A stretch of DNA of 64,000 nt from Aliidiomarina minuta (GCF_003987145.1 NZ_PIPL01000001.1:1426001-1490000); one strand, 5' to 3'. Positions 17,153 through 27,276 are shown, counted from the stretch's first letter. The notes: a model not told the origin generated them from the sequence alone. Numbers and translations: made by a program.

Positions 17153-18134
17153 ATCCTCGCCGTGAGCGATGCAGGGTCCTTGCTTCGCCTTCTCTTACCT
17201 GCAGCTTAGAAACGGCGAAAAATTCTATCTCACCATACTGAATTGCTGCACGTAATTCAAAATACTCACTCGTTACACTCAACATATCGCTACCTGGTGG
17301 TGCATTGGTTGAGTTTGGATCAATCGCCTGTATTTCAGGCTGGTCTATCACTTCGTCGGTAGCCGCAAAACCATCATCGGGACGAGCTGCCAACACATTA
17401 GCGGCACTTTGTACGTCCAGACGACCACCAAACACAGCACTTAATAACTCAGGTTGTTCCGCGTCAATGGTATTAATATTGGGCTGCCACTCAGCCACTC
17501 CGGGAATCACACACACATAGGGTCTGATCACTTCGTAAACTTCGCGTGTATAGCCCTGAATCTGACGTAAGTCAGAAACATGATTAAGCAACGCATTGGC
17601 GGCCTGATAAGGCCGCGGCAAAGATTCATAATCCGCATCCTCAGCTCCGTACTGATTGATCAATTGATTATCCTCATCCAGCCAGTCAGTCAGTGTAGCC
17701 GCCAGTCTTCGGCTTGTGTACTCATCAAACTCCAGAGCTTCAAGCAAAGCACGATAACTTTCATCTATTAATTCGTAAGTCGCGGTGTCGTTCGGGTCAC
17801 GAAACATAGCATTCAGATTAAAACAGCTCTGCAGGTCATACACAGTACCTGCTATATATCCGCCCTCTACCGGGTAAGGTCCCTGCTGAGTCGCCCAGTT
17901 CTGATTCAGATGTATGGTTTCATCTTCTTCCTGCTCGGCCAGTAATACCTGACGCACCAGTTCTTCGGCACTTAACCAGTGCCAATAGGCTTGTTCTGAC
18001 TGCTGCACTGCCATCACGCGGTCAATCTGGCCTTTCAGCCGACCCCCCATGCTGACCGCAATAACAGCCACCAGTGCTATTACCAGCAATACCATGACCA
18101 GAGCGACGCCCCGTTGTCGTGCACAAATACTCAT
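17136..18134 (-). CDS. gspK: Type II secretion minor pseudopilin K
   Basis: GspK caps the pseudopilus tip with GspI and GspJ. The 332-residue product begins RQRGVALVMVLLVIALVAVI. This is a prepilin-type cleavage site and helix that lacks the usual Glu5, as is normal for GspK. The large globular domain follows. The ATG overlaps the gspJ stop by 4 bases. Confidence 0.94.
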   Translation of the reverse strand: MSICARQRGVALVMVLLVIALVAVIAVSMGGRLKGQIDRVMAVQQSEQAYWHWLSAEELVRQVLLAEQEEDETIHLNQNWATQQGPYPVEGGYIAGTVYDLQSCFNLNAMFRDPNDTATYELIDESYRALLEALEFDEYTSRRLAATLTDWLDEDNQLINQYGAEDADYESLPRPYQAANALLNHVSDLRQIQGYTREVYEVIRPYVCVIPGVAEWQPNINTIDAEQPELLSAVFGGRLDVQSAANVLAARPDDGFAATDEVIDQPEIQAIDPNSTNAPPGSDMLSVTSEYFELRAAIQYGEIEFFAVSKLQVREGEARTLHRSRRGYDWND

Positions 18135-18748
18135 GGTGTTGCTGCCTCCAACTGTGCCTTACCCGAGGTCAGAAACAGGCGCTCAATATAGCCATACTCT
18201 TCCAGAGTAATTTGCACTACAACGATTTGCGGTAGTTCACCGGGCCTGTTCCAGGTATTTATACTTTCACCGTCATGCAAATAAGCTATCCGGAAATCCT
18301 CTACCCCATGCAGTAAATCCTGCACATAAGGACGCGCGCTAACATCATCAACATAGGTATTATAAATACGCTGAAGCACATTATCGCGTACCCTGTATAA
18401 AACTGGTTGTAAAGTAGAACGAGGTAGCTGTGCATTGGGATTGCTCCAGCCCGCCCTGACAAAAGCCAGTCCGTCCATATCGCTATCCAGAGTACGGCCG
18501 TCTGAGAGCACAAATATATCACGCTGCTCCTGCGGCACTGCACGTACCGGGCGTCTCACCATCTGGCGTACATCCCGTTCCAGCATTAACATGGCAAACT
18601 GCACTTCATTAAGTGCCTGCTGTCGTTCTTTACTGCGCGCATCGCTGTCAGTCATCTGACTCAGCACCGTATAACTGGCCAGGCCGATCAATGCAAAAAT
18701 GAGCATAGCTACCAGCAACTCCACCAGCGTGAAACCTCTAGTTCTCAT
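18131..18748 (-). CDS. gspJ: Type II secretion minor pseudopilin J
   Basis: The 205-residue product begins MRTRGFTLVELLVAMLIFAL, a classic prepilin peptidase site (G|FTLVE) and helix. GspJ joins the I-J-K complex at the pseudopilus tip. The globular part contains conserved strands with VRAGWSNPN and LYRVRDNVLQR. It overlaps gspI and gspK by 4 bases each. Confidence 0.94.
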   Translation of the reverse strand: MRTRGFTLVELLVAMLIFALIGLASYTVLSQMTDSDARSKERQQALNEVQFAMLMLERDVRQMVRRPVRAVPQEQRDIFVLSDGRTLDSDMDGLAFVRAGWSNPNAQLPRSTLQPVLYRVRDNVLQRIYNTYVDDVSARPYVQDLLHGVEDFRIAYLHDGESINTWNRPGELPQIVVVQITLEEYGYIERLFLTSGKAQLEAATP

Positions 18749-19104
18749 CGTCGCCCCACGAAGCCGCTTAAGCGAGACTCTTCCGGCCCATCTTCACTAC
18801 TGCGCACGATAATAGTCACTTCGCGTAAATCGCTGGTCACCGTTTCCACCACCTGCTGTTCCCAATACCAGGTACGGTTAGCCAACTCAGCGCTACCGGA
18901 TTGCTCGTTCTGCGGAGGCCAACGATCGCTGTAATGAACTTCGGCCATGCGGTTGGCAGCCACCATAGTGGCAAAGGTACGCTGCTCCAGGTAACCAATA
19001 CTACGCAAGTGCTCACTGGACACCTGCAACGCCGCCAGCGCAGCCATGGCGAAGATGCTCATAGCCAGCATTACTTCAATCAGGGTAAAACCTTTATCTT
19101 TCAT
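18745..19104 (-). CDS. gspI: Type II secretion minor pseudopilin I
   Basis: The 119-residue product begins MKDKGFTLIEVMLAMSIFAM, with the prepilin peptidase site G|FTLIE. GspI nucleates the pseudopilus tip complex. ANRMAEVHYSDRWP matches the conserved centre of the family. It overlaps gspH and gspJ by 4 bases. Confidence 0.94.
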   Translation of the reverse strand: MKDKGFTLIEVMLAMSIFAMAALAALQVSSEHLRSIGYLEQRTFATMVAANRMAEVHYSDRWPPQNEQSGSAELANRTWYWEQQVVETVTSDLREVTIIVRSSEDGPEESRLSGFVGRR

Positions 19105-19661
19105 GGCTCTTCCGTCACCAGCAGGGTATGCAGACCATCATTGCCATCAACCCAGTAGGAATAGCCTTGAAAAAGCGGATGAAAGGCAACCTGAAACGGT
19201 ATGAAATCGGTACTTTCAAATATCAATAAACCTGGCTGAGGTCTGTCTTCATCGCGATCACGATCACCTGGTGCAAAAACAGCGCTGCGGTCACCGTCAA
19301 TAATATTATCCAGTATGGCGAAGTCGCCGAGCTGCAATTCCATAGCAAGGTCTTCAGGTAACTGAACTTCCTGCAAGGGTGGTTCGCTAAGTAACTGCCA
19401 CTGGCCCTGAGACCAGCGATAGAAGGTATATCCGCTTTCTTTAATATCAACGCCTATCACCCAGTTTCGTAACAATGCGGTTTGCCGGGCGTGGTTGATT
19501 TTCTCTTTAAATACAACCGCGGCATCCTGAGCTGAACTGCCGCTTCTTTGGGGCGGCATGGTATACACCACAGCGCCGGCCATTATCCCCAGCAGCAGTA
19601 CCACTATCATTATTTCCAGCAACGTAAAGCCACGTTGCTGATGCCTGGCCAGGTTATGCAT
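19101..19661 (-). CDS. gspH: Type II secretion minor pseudopilin H
   Basis: The 186-residue product has the prepilin site RGFTLLEIMIVVLLLGIMAG after an 11-residue leader. GspH links the pseudopilus shaft (GspG) to the I-J-K tip. It lies 5 bp after gspG, in the usual order G-H-I-J-K. Confidence 0.93.
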   Translation of the reverse strand: MHNLARHQQRGFTLLEIMIVVLLLGIMAGAVVYTMPPQRSGSSAQDAAVVFKEKINHARQTALLRNWVIGVDIKESGYTFYRWSQGQWQLLSEPPLQEVQLPEDLAMELQLGDFAILDNIIDGDRSAVFAPGDRDRDEDRPQPGLLIFESTDFIPFQVAFHPLFQGYSYWVDGNDGLHTLLVTEEP

Positions 19662-19666
19662 AAACT

Positions 19667-20101
19667 TTAATTCTGGTATTCATCCAGATTCCAGTTACCA
19701 ATGTCGTCATCAGTACCTGCCTGACCATCCGGACCTGCTGAAAATATATCGATATTATTGTACTGACCCGGGTTCAGTAACTGATAGTCATTGCCCCAGG
19801 GGTCGCGTGGCAAACGGCGTATATAACCACCCTGGCGATAGCGTCGCGGCTGTGGGTCCATACGCGGTTCATTAACCAATGCGTCCAGACCCTGTTCAGT
19901 AGTCGGGTAAATACCGTTGTCCAGACGATACATATCCAGCGCATTTTCCAGCGCTACTATGTCCGAAATTACTTTCTGGCGTTCACCTTCGTCACGGCTG
20001 CCCATGACGTTGGGTACTATCATACTTGCCAGGATTCCCAGAATGACCAGAACTACCATTAATTCCAGTAATGAAAAACCGCGTTGTTTTTGCATCTTCA
20101 T
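19667..20101 (-). CDS. gspG: Type II secretion major pseudopilin G
   Basis: This is the main pseudopilus subunit. The 144-residue product has a short basic leader, the cleavage site RGFSLLELMVVLVILGILAS, and the conserved TTEQGLDALV. Its C-terminal loop DGQAGTDDDIGNW is the calcium-binding site of GspG. No prepilin peptidase (gspO) lies in the operon, so processing must use a PilD-type enzyme encoded elsewhere. Confidence 0.97.
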   Translation of the reverse strand: MKMQKQRGFSLLELMVVLVILGILASMIVPNVMGSRDEGERQKVISDIVALENALDMYRLDNGIYPTTEQGLDALVNEPRMDPQPRRYRQGGYIRRLPRDPWGNDYQLLNPGQYNNIDIFSAGPDGQAGTDDDIGNWNLDEYQN

Positions 20102-20104
20102 AGT

Positions 20105-21325
20105 TTAAAAACCTACCTGTTGATTAAGCGCCAGTATCGGCTGAATAATGGCGAGTACAATGAATAACACGATACCAGCCATGCTCACAATCAGAGCTGG
20201 TTCAAATATTTTAAGGCTGACATTCACTAAGGCCGCAAACTCGTTGTCCTGATTATCAGCACAACGTTTTAGCATTTGTTCCAGTTCACCACTTTTTTCA
20301 CCGGACGCAATCATATGTAACATCATCGGTGGAAATAACTTACTGTGCGCCAGTGATGCCCGCAGACTGGTACCCTCGCGCACCCGATCACAGGCATCTT
20401 CAACCACTTCCCGCATACGCAGGTTACTCATCACAGAAGCTGTTATTTTCAAGCCATCCAGCAAAGGCACCGCGGAAGCGGTTAAAATACTTAAAGTACG
20501 GGCAAAGCGTGCTGTGTTCAGGCCTCTTATAATACGTCCAAAAAACGGCATGAAAAGCAATTTACGATGCACCTTATAGCGAAAAGCCGGCTTTCGCAGT
20601 GCCTGCTTAAAAAGCACAATGCTTAACAGTATAGCGAGCCCCAGTAGCAGCCCGTAGTCGCGGATAAAGTCACTGATCGCAATCAGAAACAGGGTCACAC
20701 CGGGCAACTCCTGTCCCTGATCGGCAAACTGGTCAACAATCTCAGGTACTACAGAGGCCAGCAAAAAGATAATTACCGCCAGAGCTACTACCGTCAAAAC
20801 GCCGGGATAAACCGACGCCTGCTGGATTTGACTGCGGGTTTGCTGTCGTTGTTCCGTATAGTCAGCCAGGCGATTAAGGACTTCATCCAGGTGCCCTGAC
20901 TTTTCCCCGGCCGCTACCATAGCGCAAAACAGTTCGTCGAAAATCTGCGGAAAGTCACGCATGCCTTCGGCCAGCGTATAACCTTCAACCACCTTACTGC
21001 GAACGGCCATCAGCATACGCTGAAGGCGTGGTTTTTCAGTTTGTTCTGCAACCGCCAGCAAAGCTTGTTCCAACGGCAAACTGGAAGCCACCAGGGTTGC
21101 CAGCTGGCGAGTAATCAAAGCAAGATCGCTGGCACTGACCCGTGGCTGGAAAAAGCTGCGTCTCTTCTGCGGCCCTTTCTGGTCCGCGCCTGCTTCGCTT
21201 ATTGTCAGTGGAATAAGACCCTGTTCACGCAGCTGTTGTCGAACCTGACGCTCGGTGTCCCCGTCCAGTACGCCCTTTTTACGCCTTCCTTTGACATCCA
21301 TGGCCTGATATTCAAAAGCTGCCAT
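20105..21325 (-). CDS. gspF: Type II secretion inner-membrane platform protein F
   Basis: GspF is the polytopic platform protein at the base of the pseudopilus. The 406-residue product has two repeated T2SF domains (from about residues 70 and 275), each with a conserved GEKSG motif (VAAGEKSGHLDEVL and IASGEKSGELEQML), and three membrane helices. It lies between gspE and gspG with gaps of 3 bp. Confidence 0.96.
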   Translation of the reverse strand: MAAFEYQAMDVKGRRKKGVLDGDTERQVRQQLREQGLIPLTISEAGADQKGPQKRRSFFQPRVSASDLALITRQLATLVASSLPLEQALLAVAEQTEKPRLQRMLMAVRSKVVEGYTLAEGMRDFPQIFDELFCAMVAAGEKSGHLDEVLNRLADYTEQRQQTRSQIQQASVYPGVLTVVALAVIIFLLASVVPEIVDQFADQGQELPGVTLFLIAISDFIRDYGLLLGLAILLSIVLFKQALRKPAFRYKVHRKLLFMPFFGRIIRGLNTARFARTLSILTASAVPLLDGLKITASVMSNLRMREVVEDACDRVREGTSLRASLAHSKLFPPMMLHMIASGEKSGELEQMLKRCADNQDNEFAALVNVSLKIFEPALIVSMAGIVLFIVLAIIQPILALNQQVGF

Positions 21326-21328
21326 GTA

Positions 21329-22822
21329 TTATTCCTCGCGGGTCACACGCATGACTTCTTCCAGCGTGGTGATACCCAGTAAAATTTTATCCCGTCCATC
21401 CTGACGGATGCTGGGAAAGCGCGTGCGGGCATATCGTTCGATCGCCTGTTCACCCTTACCATTGTGCACGTGCTCACGAATCTGATCATCGACTACCAGC
21501 ATTTCATGAATACCTGTACGTCCTTTGTAACCCGTGTGGTTGCATTTATCGCAACCAACCGGACGATAAATATCATCAATTTCCTGATCGACCGCCAACC
21601 CCAGCAGTTCGCGTTCTTCTGCTGAAGGCTGATACGCTTCGCGACAGACCGGACATACGGTACGTACAAGTCGCTGCGACACCACTGCCAACAGGCTGGA
21701 TGACAATAAAAAAGGCTCGATGCCCATATCTTCCAGACGCGTAATAGCACCGGCCGCAGTATTCGTATGCAATGTCGAAAGCACCAGGTGCCCGGTTAAA
21801 CTGGCCTGGACACCAATTTGGGCAGTCTCGGCGTCACGTATTTCACCTACCATGACTACATCTGGATCCTGCCGCAAGATGGCCCGTAATCCCCGCGCAA
21901 AGGTCATATCAACCCGCGCGTTGACCTGCATTTGACCAATACCGTCAATAGCATATTCAATAGGGTCTTCGACGGTCAGAATATTGCGATCTTTGGAGTT
22001 AATTTCGCTGAGACCTGCATACAGGGTTGTACTCTTACCTGACCCGGTAGGCCCGGTAACCAGAATAATACCGTGTGGCTTATGAATAAGTTCAGCAAAT
22101 ATTTCACGATTTTTTTCTGTCATGCCCAATTGCTTTAAACGCAGGCGGGCATTATTTTTATCCAGCAGCCGCAACACCACCCGCTCACCGTGATTCGAAG
22201 GCATCGTAGAAACCCGCACATCGACAGCCCGACCAGCAATTAATAAAGAAATACGACCATCCTGCGGCAGTCGTTTCTCGGCGATATCCAGCTGTGCCAT
22301 GACTTTAATGCGCGATACCAGCAAAGATGCCAGTTTACGGTTGGGACGCAGGATTTCACGCAATACACCGTCGATACGAAAACGCACCAGCAGGTCTTTC
22401 TCAAAGGTTTCAATATGAATATCTGAAGCACCTTCTTTAATAGCCTCGCTGAGCATCGCGTTAATCAATTTAATGATCGGCGCATCGTCTTCGCTTTCCA
22501 GCAGGTCCTCGGTTTGCGGCATTTCATCTGCTAATGAAAATAAATTGACTTCATTTCCGATATCTTCCATCAGCTGTTTCGCTTCCGAAGAGTCGCGCTG
22601 ATAAGCTCGGGTCAGTAAGGCTTCAAACTCCGCTTCAGAATGGCGTTCCACTTTATAAGCACGACCCAGTAAACGTCGTACTTCATGTAACGCATGAGGC
22701 GTCACCGAAGGGCGACAATGCACCACCACCTGCTCTTCCATCTGCATGAGCACAACCCCATAACGCTTAGCAAAAGCAAATGGCAGGCGAGTGAAGATAG
22801 GAGTCGCGGAAGCTTCCGTCAT
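21329..22822 (-). CDS. gspE: Type II secretion ATPase E
   Basis: GspE is the cytoplasmic hexameric ATPase that drives pseudopilus assembly. The 497-residue product has the Walker A GPTGSGKS at residues 257-264 and an Asp box with VEDPIEY. The Walker B VGEIRDAETA and the His box STLHTN follow. The zinc-binding tetracysteine (CPVC, CDKC) typical of GspE and PilB lies near residues 390-430. It lies between gspD and gspF. Confidence 0.97.
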   Translation of the reverse strand: MTEASATPIFTRLPFAFAKRYGVVLMQMEEQVVVHCRPSVTPHALHEVRRLLGRAYKVERHSEAEFEALLTRAYQRDSSEAKQLMEDIGNEVNLFSLADEMPQTEDLLESEDDAPIIKLINAMLSEAIKEGASDIHIETFEKDLLVRFRIDGVLREILRPNRKLASLLVSRIKVMAQLDIAEKRLPQDGRISLLIAGRAVDVRVSTMPSNHGERVVLRLLDKNNARLRLKQLGMTEKNREIFAELIHKPHGIILVTGPTGSGKSTTLYAGLSEINSKDRNILTVEDPIEYAIDGIGQMQVNARVDMTFARGLRAILRQDPDVVMVGEIRDAETAQIGVQASLTGHLVLSTLHTNTAAGAITRLEDMGIEPFLLSSSLLAVVSQRLVRTVCPVCREAYQPSAEERELLGLAVDQEIDDIYRPVGCDKCNHTGYKGRTGIHEMLVVDDQIREHVHNGKGEQAIERYARTRFPSIRQDGRDKILLGITTLEEVMRVTREE

Positions 22823-22825
22823 GTC

Positions 22826-24970
22826 TTACTCCTCTTCCTCTTCATCCCGTTCTTCATCCTGTTCTTCATTCCGTTCAGGTGGCTCTTCTTCAACACGGTC
22901 GTCTTCCAGGTAAGGTTCGAAACCTGGTGGTAACAACTTATGCTCTTCCCATTCTGGCAATACCGGAATGCGTGAGTCCTGACGCAGTGACAACCCTTGT
23001 TCGCGCTGTGATATCTGTTGCGCCCGGATATAGCTGTATTTGCGACTGCTTAACTGGTCCATAAGATAGTCATCACGAATGATGGTAGGTCGGATGAATA
23101 TCATCAGGTTACGTTTTCTGGTGGTCACACTGGTGGACTTAAATAAGTGTCCAAGAATAGGAATGTCGCCCAGAATTGGAACCTTAGACAGACTTTCCTG
23201 TACGTCTTCGTCGATCAGGCCACCCAGTACAATGGTTTCGCCATCACGGGCCAGCACCGTCGTATTCAATTCACGTTTATTAATGGTAATGTCTACTGCA
23301 GTAGCACCTGCCAGGCTTGAAACTTCCTGTTCAATTTTCAGCTGTACTGAGTCGCCTTCATTGATTTGCGGTGTGACCCGCAAACGTATACCAATTTCGG
23401 TACGGTCAATGGTCTGGAAGGGATTTTCATTGTTTGAGCCCGGCGTAGAACCGGTTAACGTGGGCACGTCCTGCCCTACCAGAATATTCGCTTCCTGATT
23501 GTCCATCGTAGTAATGCTTGGCGCCGACAGAATATTTGAGTTGGTATCTGTAGACACGGCCTGAACAACCGCTGCCCAACCGTCTCGTGCAGTCCCCAGC
23601 ATCAGGCCGTTTGCCTGGCTCAGCAGCCCCGCCAGCATTGAATAATCACCCCGGCGATCCGGCTCCCGGGTGGTGAACTCGTTACCCGCATTGTCGACAC
23701 GAACCGTCTCACTACCACGCTGCGTGCGCGCTGCTTCGGCAGCCACACCCAATTGCCCTAAAGGAACCTGATTGCCATTGGTGTGTTGCATCAGGCCAAA
23801 GTCTTCACTTGCCCACTGCACACCAAAATTAATACCGTCACCCTCAAATACCTCAACAATGATAGCTTCAACCAATACCTGAGCACGACGAATATCTAGC
23901 TGGCGAATAACACCTTCAAAAGAGCGCAACATATCCGGCTGCGCTGTTATCACCAGAGCGTTGGTGCTTTCATGGGCTTCTATGCTGACCTGATTTCCCA
24001 TCATGCCACGACCTTGCTGAGCACCTCGCTGCTGACCCGATCCGTTACTGCCACCACTGCTCTGCCGCTGTTCTTCGGCAATAATGGTATCGCTCATGCC
24101 GCGCAGTACATTAACCATGTCTTCAGCCTGCGCATATTTCAGATAAAAAACCTGGGTGTTACCGGTACTTTCAAGTTCTGCATCCAGTTCTTCAATTAAG
24201 CGTCTTACCCGAGTTCGTACCCGCGGCTCGCCGCTCACCAACACGCTGTTGGTGCGTTCGTCAGCGACAATACGAGGGAGTAGCAGCTCCGGCGTATTGC
24301 CCGACGAGCCCTGAGGATTAAAAATACTTTGTGCTATGCGCACCATTTCAGCTGCTGATGCATGCTGCAATTCGATACGTTCTACATCCTGATCACCCGC
24401 CCGGTCAACGCGCTCAATGATTTGTACCAGACGATTAATTACTGATGCACGACCCGTCATCATAATCACGTTAGAAGGATCGTAACTAACCACGTTACCG
24501 CCACCGGACTGATCATTTAACTGGCGTAACAAAGGTGCCAGCTCACGAACCGACACGTTCTCTACCGGTATCACCCGGGTAATCAGGGTAGCGCCCACCG
24601 ATTCGTCGTCATCAACCACAGGAATGGCTGCATTTCTGGAATCGCGGTCACGAATAACTTTTAGTTCGCCGTTGTCAGACTCAATTGCGGCGTAACCATA
24701 AACTTCCAGCACGTTCAGGAAAAATTGATAATACTGATCTTCAGTCATCACATCATAGCTGCGCACATTAATGCGCCCACGCACTTCAGGATGAATAATA
24801 ATGGTTCGTTCCAGGTTGCGACTTACTGCCTGAATAAATTCATTAATATCAGTATTTTTAAAGCTGGCCGAAAACTCTTCCTGTTCCTGCGCGGATAAAG
24901 CGCCCGAAGTCGCTAATGTAGCCGCTAGCAGGGCTCCTGTTATTGCTTTTATCAAATTCATCAATTGCAC
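22826..24970 (-). CDS. gspD: Type II secretion secretin D
   Basis: GspD forms the outer-membrane channel. The 714-residue product has a Sec signal (about residues 1-27), N0-N1-N2-N3 periplasmic domains and the C-terminal secretin core (VPILGDIPILGHLFKS). N3 carries a Ser/Gly/Gln-rich loop near residues 305-325. After the secretin core comes an unusual tail of about 40 residues whose last 25 are mostly Glu and Asp (EERDEEEEE). No pilotin gene (gspS) is visible nearby. It directly follows gspC. Confidence 0.96.
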   Translation of the reverse strand: MQLMNLIKAITGALLAATLATSGALSAQEQEEFSASFKNTDINEFIQAVSRNLERTIIIHPEVRGRINVRSYDVMTEDQYYQFFLNVLEVYGYAAIESDNGELKVIRDRDSRNAAIPVVDDDESVGATLITRVIPVENVSVRELAPLLRQLNDQSGGGNVVSYDPSNVIMMTGRASVINRLVQIIERVDRAGDQDVERIELQHASAAEMVRIAQSIFNPQGSSGNTPELLLPRIVADERTNSVLVSGEPRVRTRVRRLIEELDAELESTGNTQVFYLKYAQAEDMVNVLRGMSDTIIAEEQRQSSGGSNGSGQQRGAQQGRGMMGNQVSIEAHESTNALVITAQPDMLRSFEGVIRQLDIRRAQVLVEAIIVEVFEGDGINFGVQWASEDFGLMQHTNGNQVPLGQLGVAAEAARTQRGSETVRVDNAGNEFTTREPDRRGDYSMLAGLLSQANGLMLGTARDGWAAVVQAVSTDTNSNILSAPSITTMDNQEANILVGQDVPTLTGSTPGSNNENPFQTIDRTEIGIRLRVTPQINEGDSVQLKIEQEVSSLAGATAVDITINKRELNTTVLARDGETIVLGGLIDEDVQESLSKVPILGDIPILGHLFKSTSVTTRKRNLMIFIRPTIIRDDYLMDQLSSRKYSYIRAQQISQREQGLSLRQDSRIPVLPEWEEHKLLPPGFEPYLEDDRVEEEPPERNEEQDEERDEEEEE

Positions 24971-25888
24971 CTACTGCTGGCTGGGAACACGAAGTTCCAA
25001 ATCAATTATGTCGTCATTGCGGCGGACCTGCACAATAGCGCTTGCCGCATCCTGTATTTCGCTCATGGCCGCCATAGCCTGCGCGGTATCCGTCAGGTCA
25101 TAGCCGTTAATAGCAATAGCTATATCGCCTGGCTGTAAACCAACCGCAGCGAATAGCTCAGAATCCTGGCGTGGCTGCAAACGATAGCCCGTAATCTGTC
25201 CGTCACTACTAATTGGGGAGATATTTATAAACTCCAGCAGCTCAGTCGGATTTTCCCGCACCGCACTCAGAGCTCTGCTTAATTCTTCATTCTCTTCCAG
25301 GTTAACAACTTCACTTTGTGTTTCCCGTCGTCCTGGCGCCGGAGTCGACTGCTGCACCTGCAGCTGGGCTTCATACCCATCACGCCCTTCAAGATAAAGA
25401 GCTTCGCGCCGACCACTGTTGTCCAGTATTACCCGGTCACTAAAAACAGCTTCCAAAGTTGCGCGGCTATTCGCGATACGCTCACCGATAATATAAGTTT
25501 GCTGATTACCACCCTGCTCAATGATAGCAGCAGACAATAGCTGGTTTCCGCTGGCAGTCAGCCCCACCAGGCTAATATTAAGAGTGGTCTGTGGCGCGTC
25601 TATTTGCTCGCTTTGTGCTCGTGCTTCTTGTTCACGGTCACCAAACAGCTTCAATTGTTTAATACTGTTAATTTCTAACGTCTGCACCTGAGCTACTGGC
25701 GCCTGATTATAACTTCCCGCAACCACAGCAGCAGTAGGCGTCAGCAATTGCCAGGTCAACTGAGCCAGCCACCATACGGCTAGCACAGCAAGAGTGGCGG
25801 CCAGTGCTAATGCACTGCCCCGAAGTCTCGCTGGCGTGATAAAATCTTTAATCTGTGATTGTATTGTTAGCACTGCTTTTATAATCAT
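24971..25888 (-). CDS. gspC: Type II secretion protein C
   Basis: GspC links the inner-membrane platform to the secretin and helps select substrates. The 305-residue product has one membrane helix (about residues 25-45), a homology region with LKLFGDREQ and LVGLTASGN, and a C-terminal PDZ domain (GLQPGDIAIAINGYDLTD). It is the first gene of the gspC-N operon. The promoter must lie in the 93-bp gap shared with divergent hslR. Confidence 0.95.
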   Translation of the reverse strand: MIIKAVLTIQSQIKDFITPARLRGSALALAATLAVLAVWWLAQLTWQLLTPTAAVVAGSYNQAPVAQVQTLEINSIKQLKLFGDREQEARAQSEQIDAPQTTLNISLVGLTASGNQLLSAAIIEQGGNQQTYIIGERIANSRATLEAVFSDRVILDNSGRREALYLEGRDGYEAQLQVQQSTPAPGRRETQSEVVNLEENEELSRALSAVRENPTELLEFINISPISSDGQITGYRLQPRQDSELFAAVGLQPGDIAIAINGYDLTDTAQAMAAMSEIQDAASAIVQVRRNDDIIDLELRVPSQQ

Positions 25889-25981
25889 TGTTTTATTTCA
25901 TTTGGCCGGACATTCTAGCGCGGCCTACCCTAGACAACAACAAATAGTCAACAGATTATTCAACGCTTGTAGGACAAATGT

Positions 25982-26380
25982 ATGAGTTCTGAATCCACAA
26001 ATAATATAAAAGTGAGACTTGATAAGTGGTTATGGGCTGCCCGCTTTTTCAAAACCAGAGCACTTGCGCGTCAGGCCGTTCAAGCAGGCAAAATAAGCTA
26101 TAACCAACAACGTTCAAAACCCGCCAAAATAGTTGAAATCGGAGCTACTATTGTTGTTCCCAAAGGGTATGACCGTATAGAAGTAAAAGTGTTGCAACTT
26201 TCTGAACAACGACGCAGCGCTCCAGAGGCTCAGTTATTGTATGAAGAAACTGCGCAGAGCATCAAAAAGCGCGAAGAAAATGCTACAGCAAGGAAAGCTA
26301 ATGCCATGTATAATCCCCACCCTGACGGGCGTCCGGATAAAAAACAGCGACGCCAGTTAATCAAATTTAAAAACCGATAG
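25982..26380 (+). CDS. hslR: Heat-shock protein 15 (S4-domain ribosome rescue factor)
   Basis: Hsp15 binds free 50S subunits that carry nascent-chain tRNA and helps recycle them. The 132-residue product has an N-terminal S4 RNA-binding domain (VRLDKWLWAARFFKTRALA) and a basic C terminus (PDKKQRRQLIKFKNR). AGGA lies 8 nt before the ATG. It is followed 8 bp later by hslO, the usual heat-shock pair. Confidence 0.95.
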   Translation: MSSESTNNIKVRLDKWLWAARFFKTRALARQAVQAGKISYNQQRSKPAKIVEIGATIVVPKGYDRIEVKVLQLSEQRRSAPEAQLLYEETAQSIKKREENATARKANAMYNPHPDGRPDKKQRRQLIKFKNR

Positions 26381-26388
26381 AGGTCTCA

Positions 26389-27258
26389 ATGTTGGATTCA
26401 GGCGACAGCTTATTACGCTATACTTTTGGTTCGCTTCCGGTAAGGGGTGAGCTGGTGCAATTAACAGGAAGTTACCAGCGTTTAACCGCAGGCCATAACT
26501 ACCCGGCGGTCGTTCAACAGATGCTCGGTGAATTAATGGCGGTTGCCAGCCTGTTAACAGCGACACTCAAATTTGAAGGTCATATTAATTTACAGGTTCA
26601 GGGTAACGGCTGTCTTAATTTCATGACAGTTAATGGCAGTCATGACCAGCAACTACGCGGCCTGGCGCGGTTAACCAGCGAACCTATGGATGACACCTTT
26701 AGTGGCCTGACCGGCAACAAAGCCTACCTTATTATTACCCTTAGCCCAGCTCAGGGTGAGCGTTATCAAGGGGTCGTCGAAGTTCGCCCCGAAGACACCC
26801 AGCTTAACCAGGTGATTGAGCGTTATTTTGCTCAGTCGGAGCAGCTCAGGACCCGTATCTGGCTACACGCCGATGCCGATTTCTGCGGCGGTATGTTGCT
26901 TCAGGCATTACCTGGCGAAGAGCAGGATGACGACAGTTTTCAGCATCTCGAAGCACTAACAGATACCATTCGTAGCGAAGAGTTGAAGACACTGGAAGGC
27001 ACCCAGATTCTGCATCGCCTGTATCATGAGCAGGACGTGCACCTTTTCCCGGCAATGCCAGTTCGTTTTCATTGCGGCTGCTCTCATGAAAAGAGCATGC
27101 AGGCACTCTATAGTGTACCCGTTGCAGAGCTAAAAGATATTCTGCAGGAAGATGGCGAGATTAAGCTGACTTGTGATTATTGTCTGACCGAATATCGTTA
27201 CAATGAAGAGGATGTAGCCGCTATTCAGGGGCATCAGCCGCCGACGCATACTCAGTAA
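26389..27258 (+). CDS. hslO: Redox-regulated chaperone Hsp33
   Basis: Hsp33 is a holdase switched on by oxidation. The 289-residue product carries the C-terminal zinc redox switch: Cys-Gly-Cys in FHCGCSHEK and CDYC some 30 residues later. The N-terminal substrate domain is conserved (GNKAYLIITLSPAQGERYQG). GAGG precedes the ATG. A strong bidirectional terminator follows. Confidence 0.97.
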   Translation: MLDSGDSLLRYTFGSLPVRGELVQLTGSYQRLTAGHNYPAVVQQMLGELMAVASLLTATLKFEGHINLQVQGNGCLNFMTVNGSHDQQLRGLARLTSEPMDDTFSGLTGNKAYLIITLSPAQGERYQGVVEVRPEDTQLNQVIERYFAQSEQLRTRIWLHADADFCGGMLLQALPGEEQDDDSFQHLEALTDTIRSEELKTLEGTQILHRLYHEQDVHLFPAMPVRFHCGCSHEKSMQALYSVPVAELKDILQEDGEIKLTCDYCLTEYRYNEEDVAAIQGHQPPTHTQ

Positions 27259-27276
27259 AAGCAGATATGCACATGC

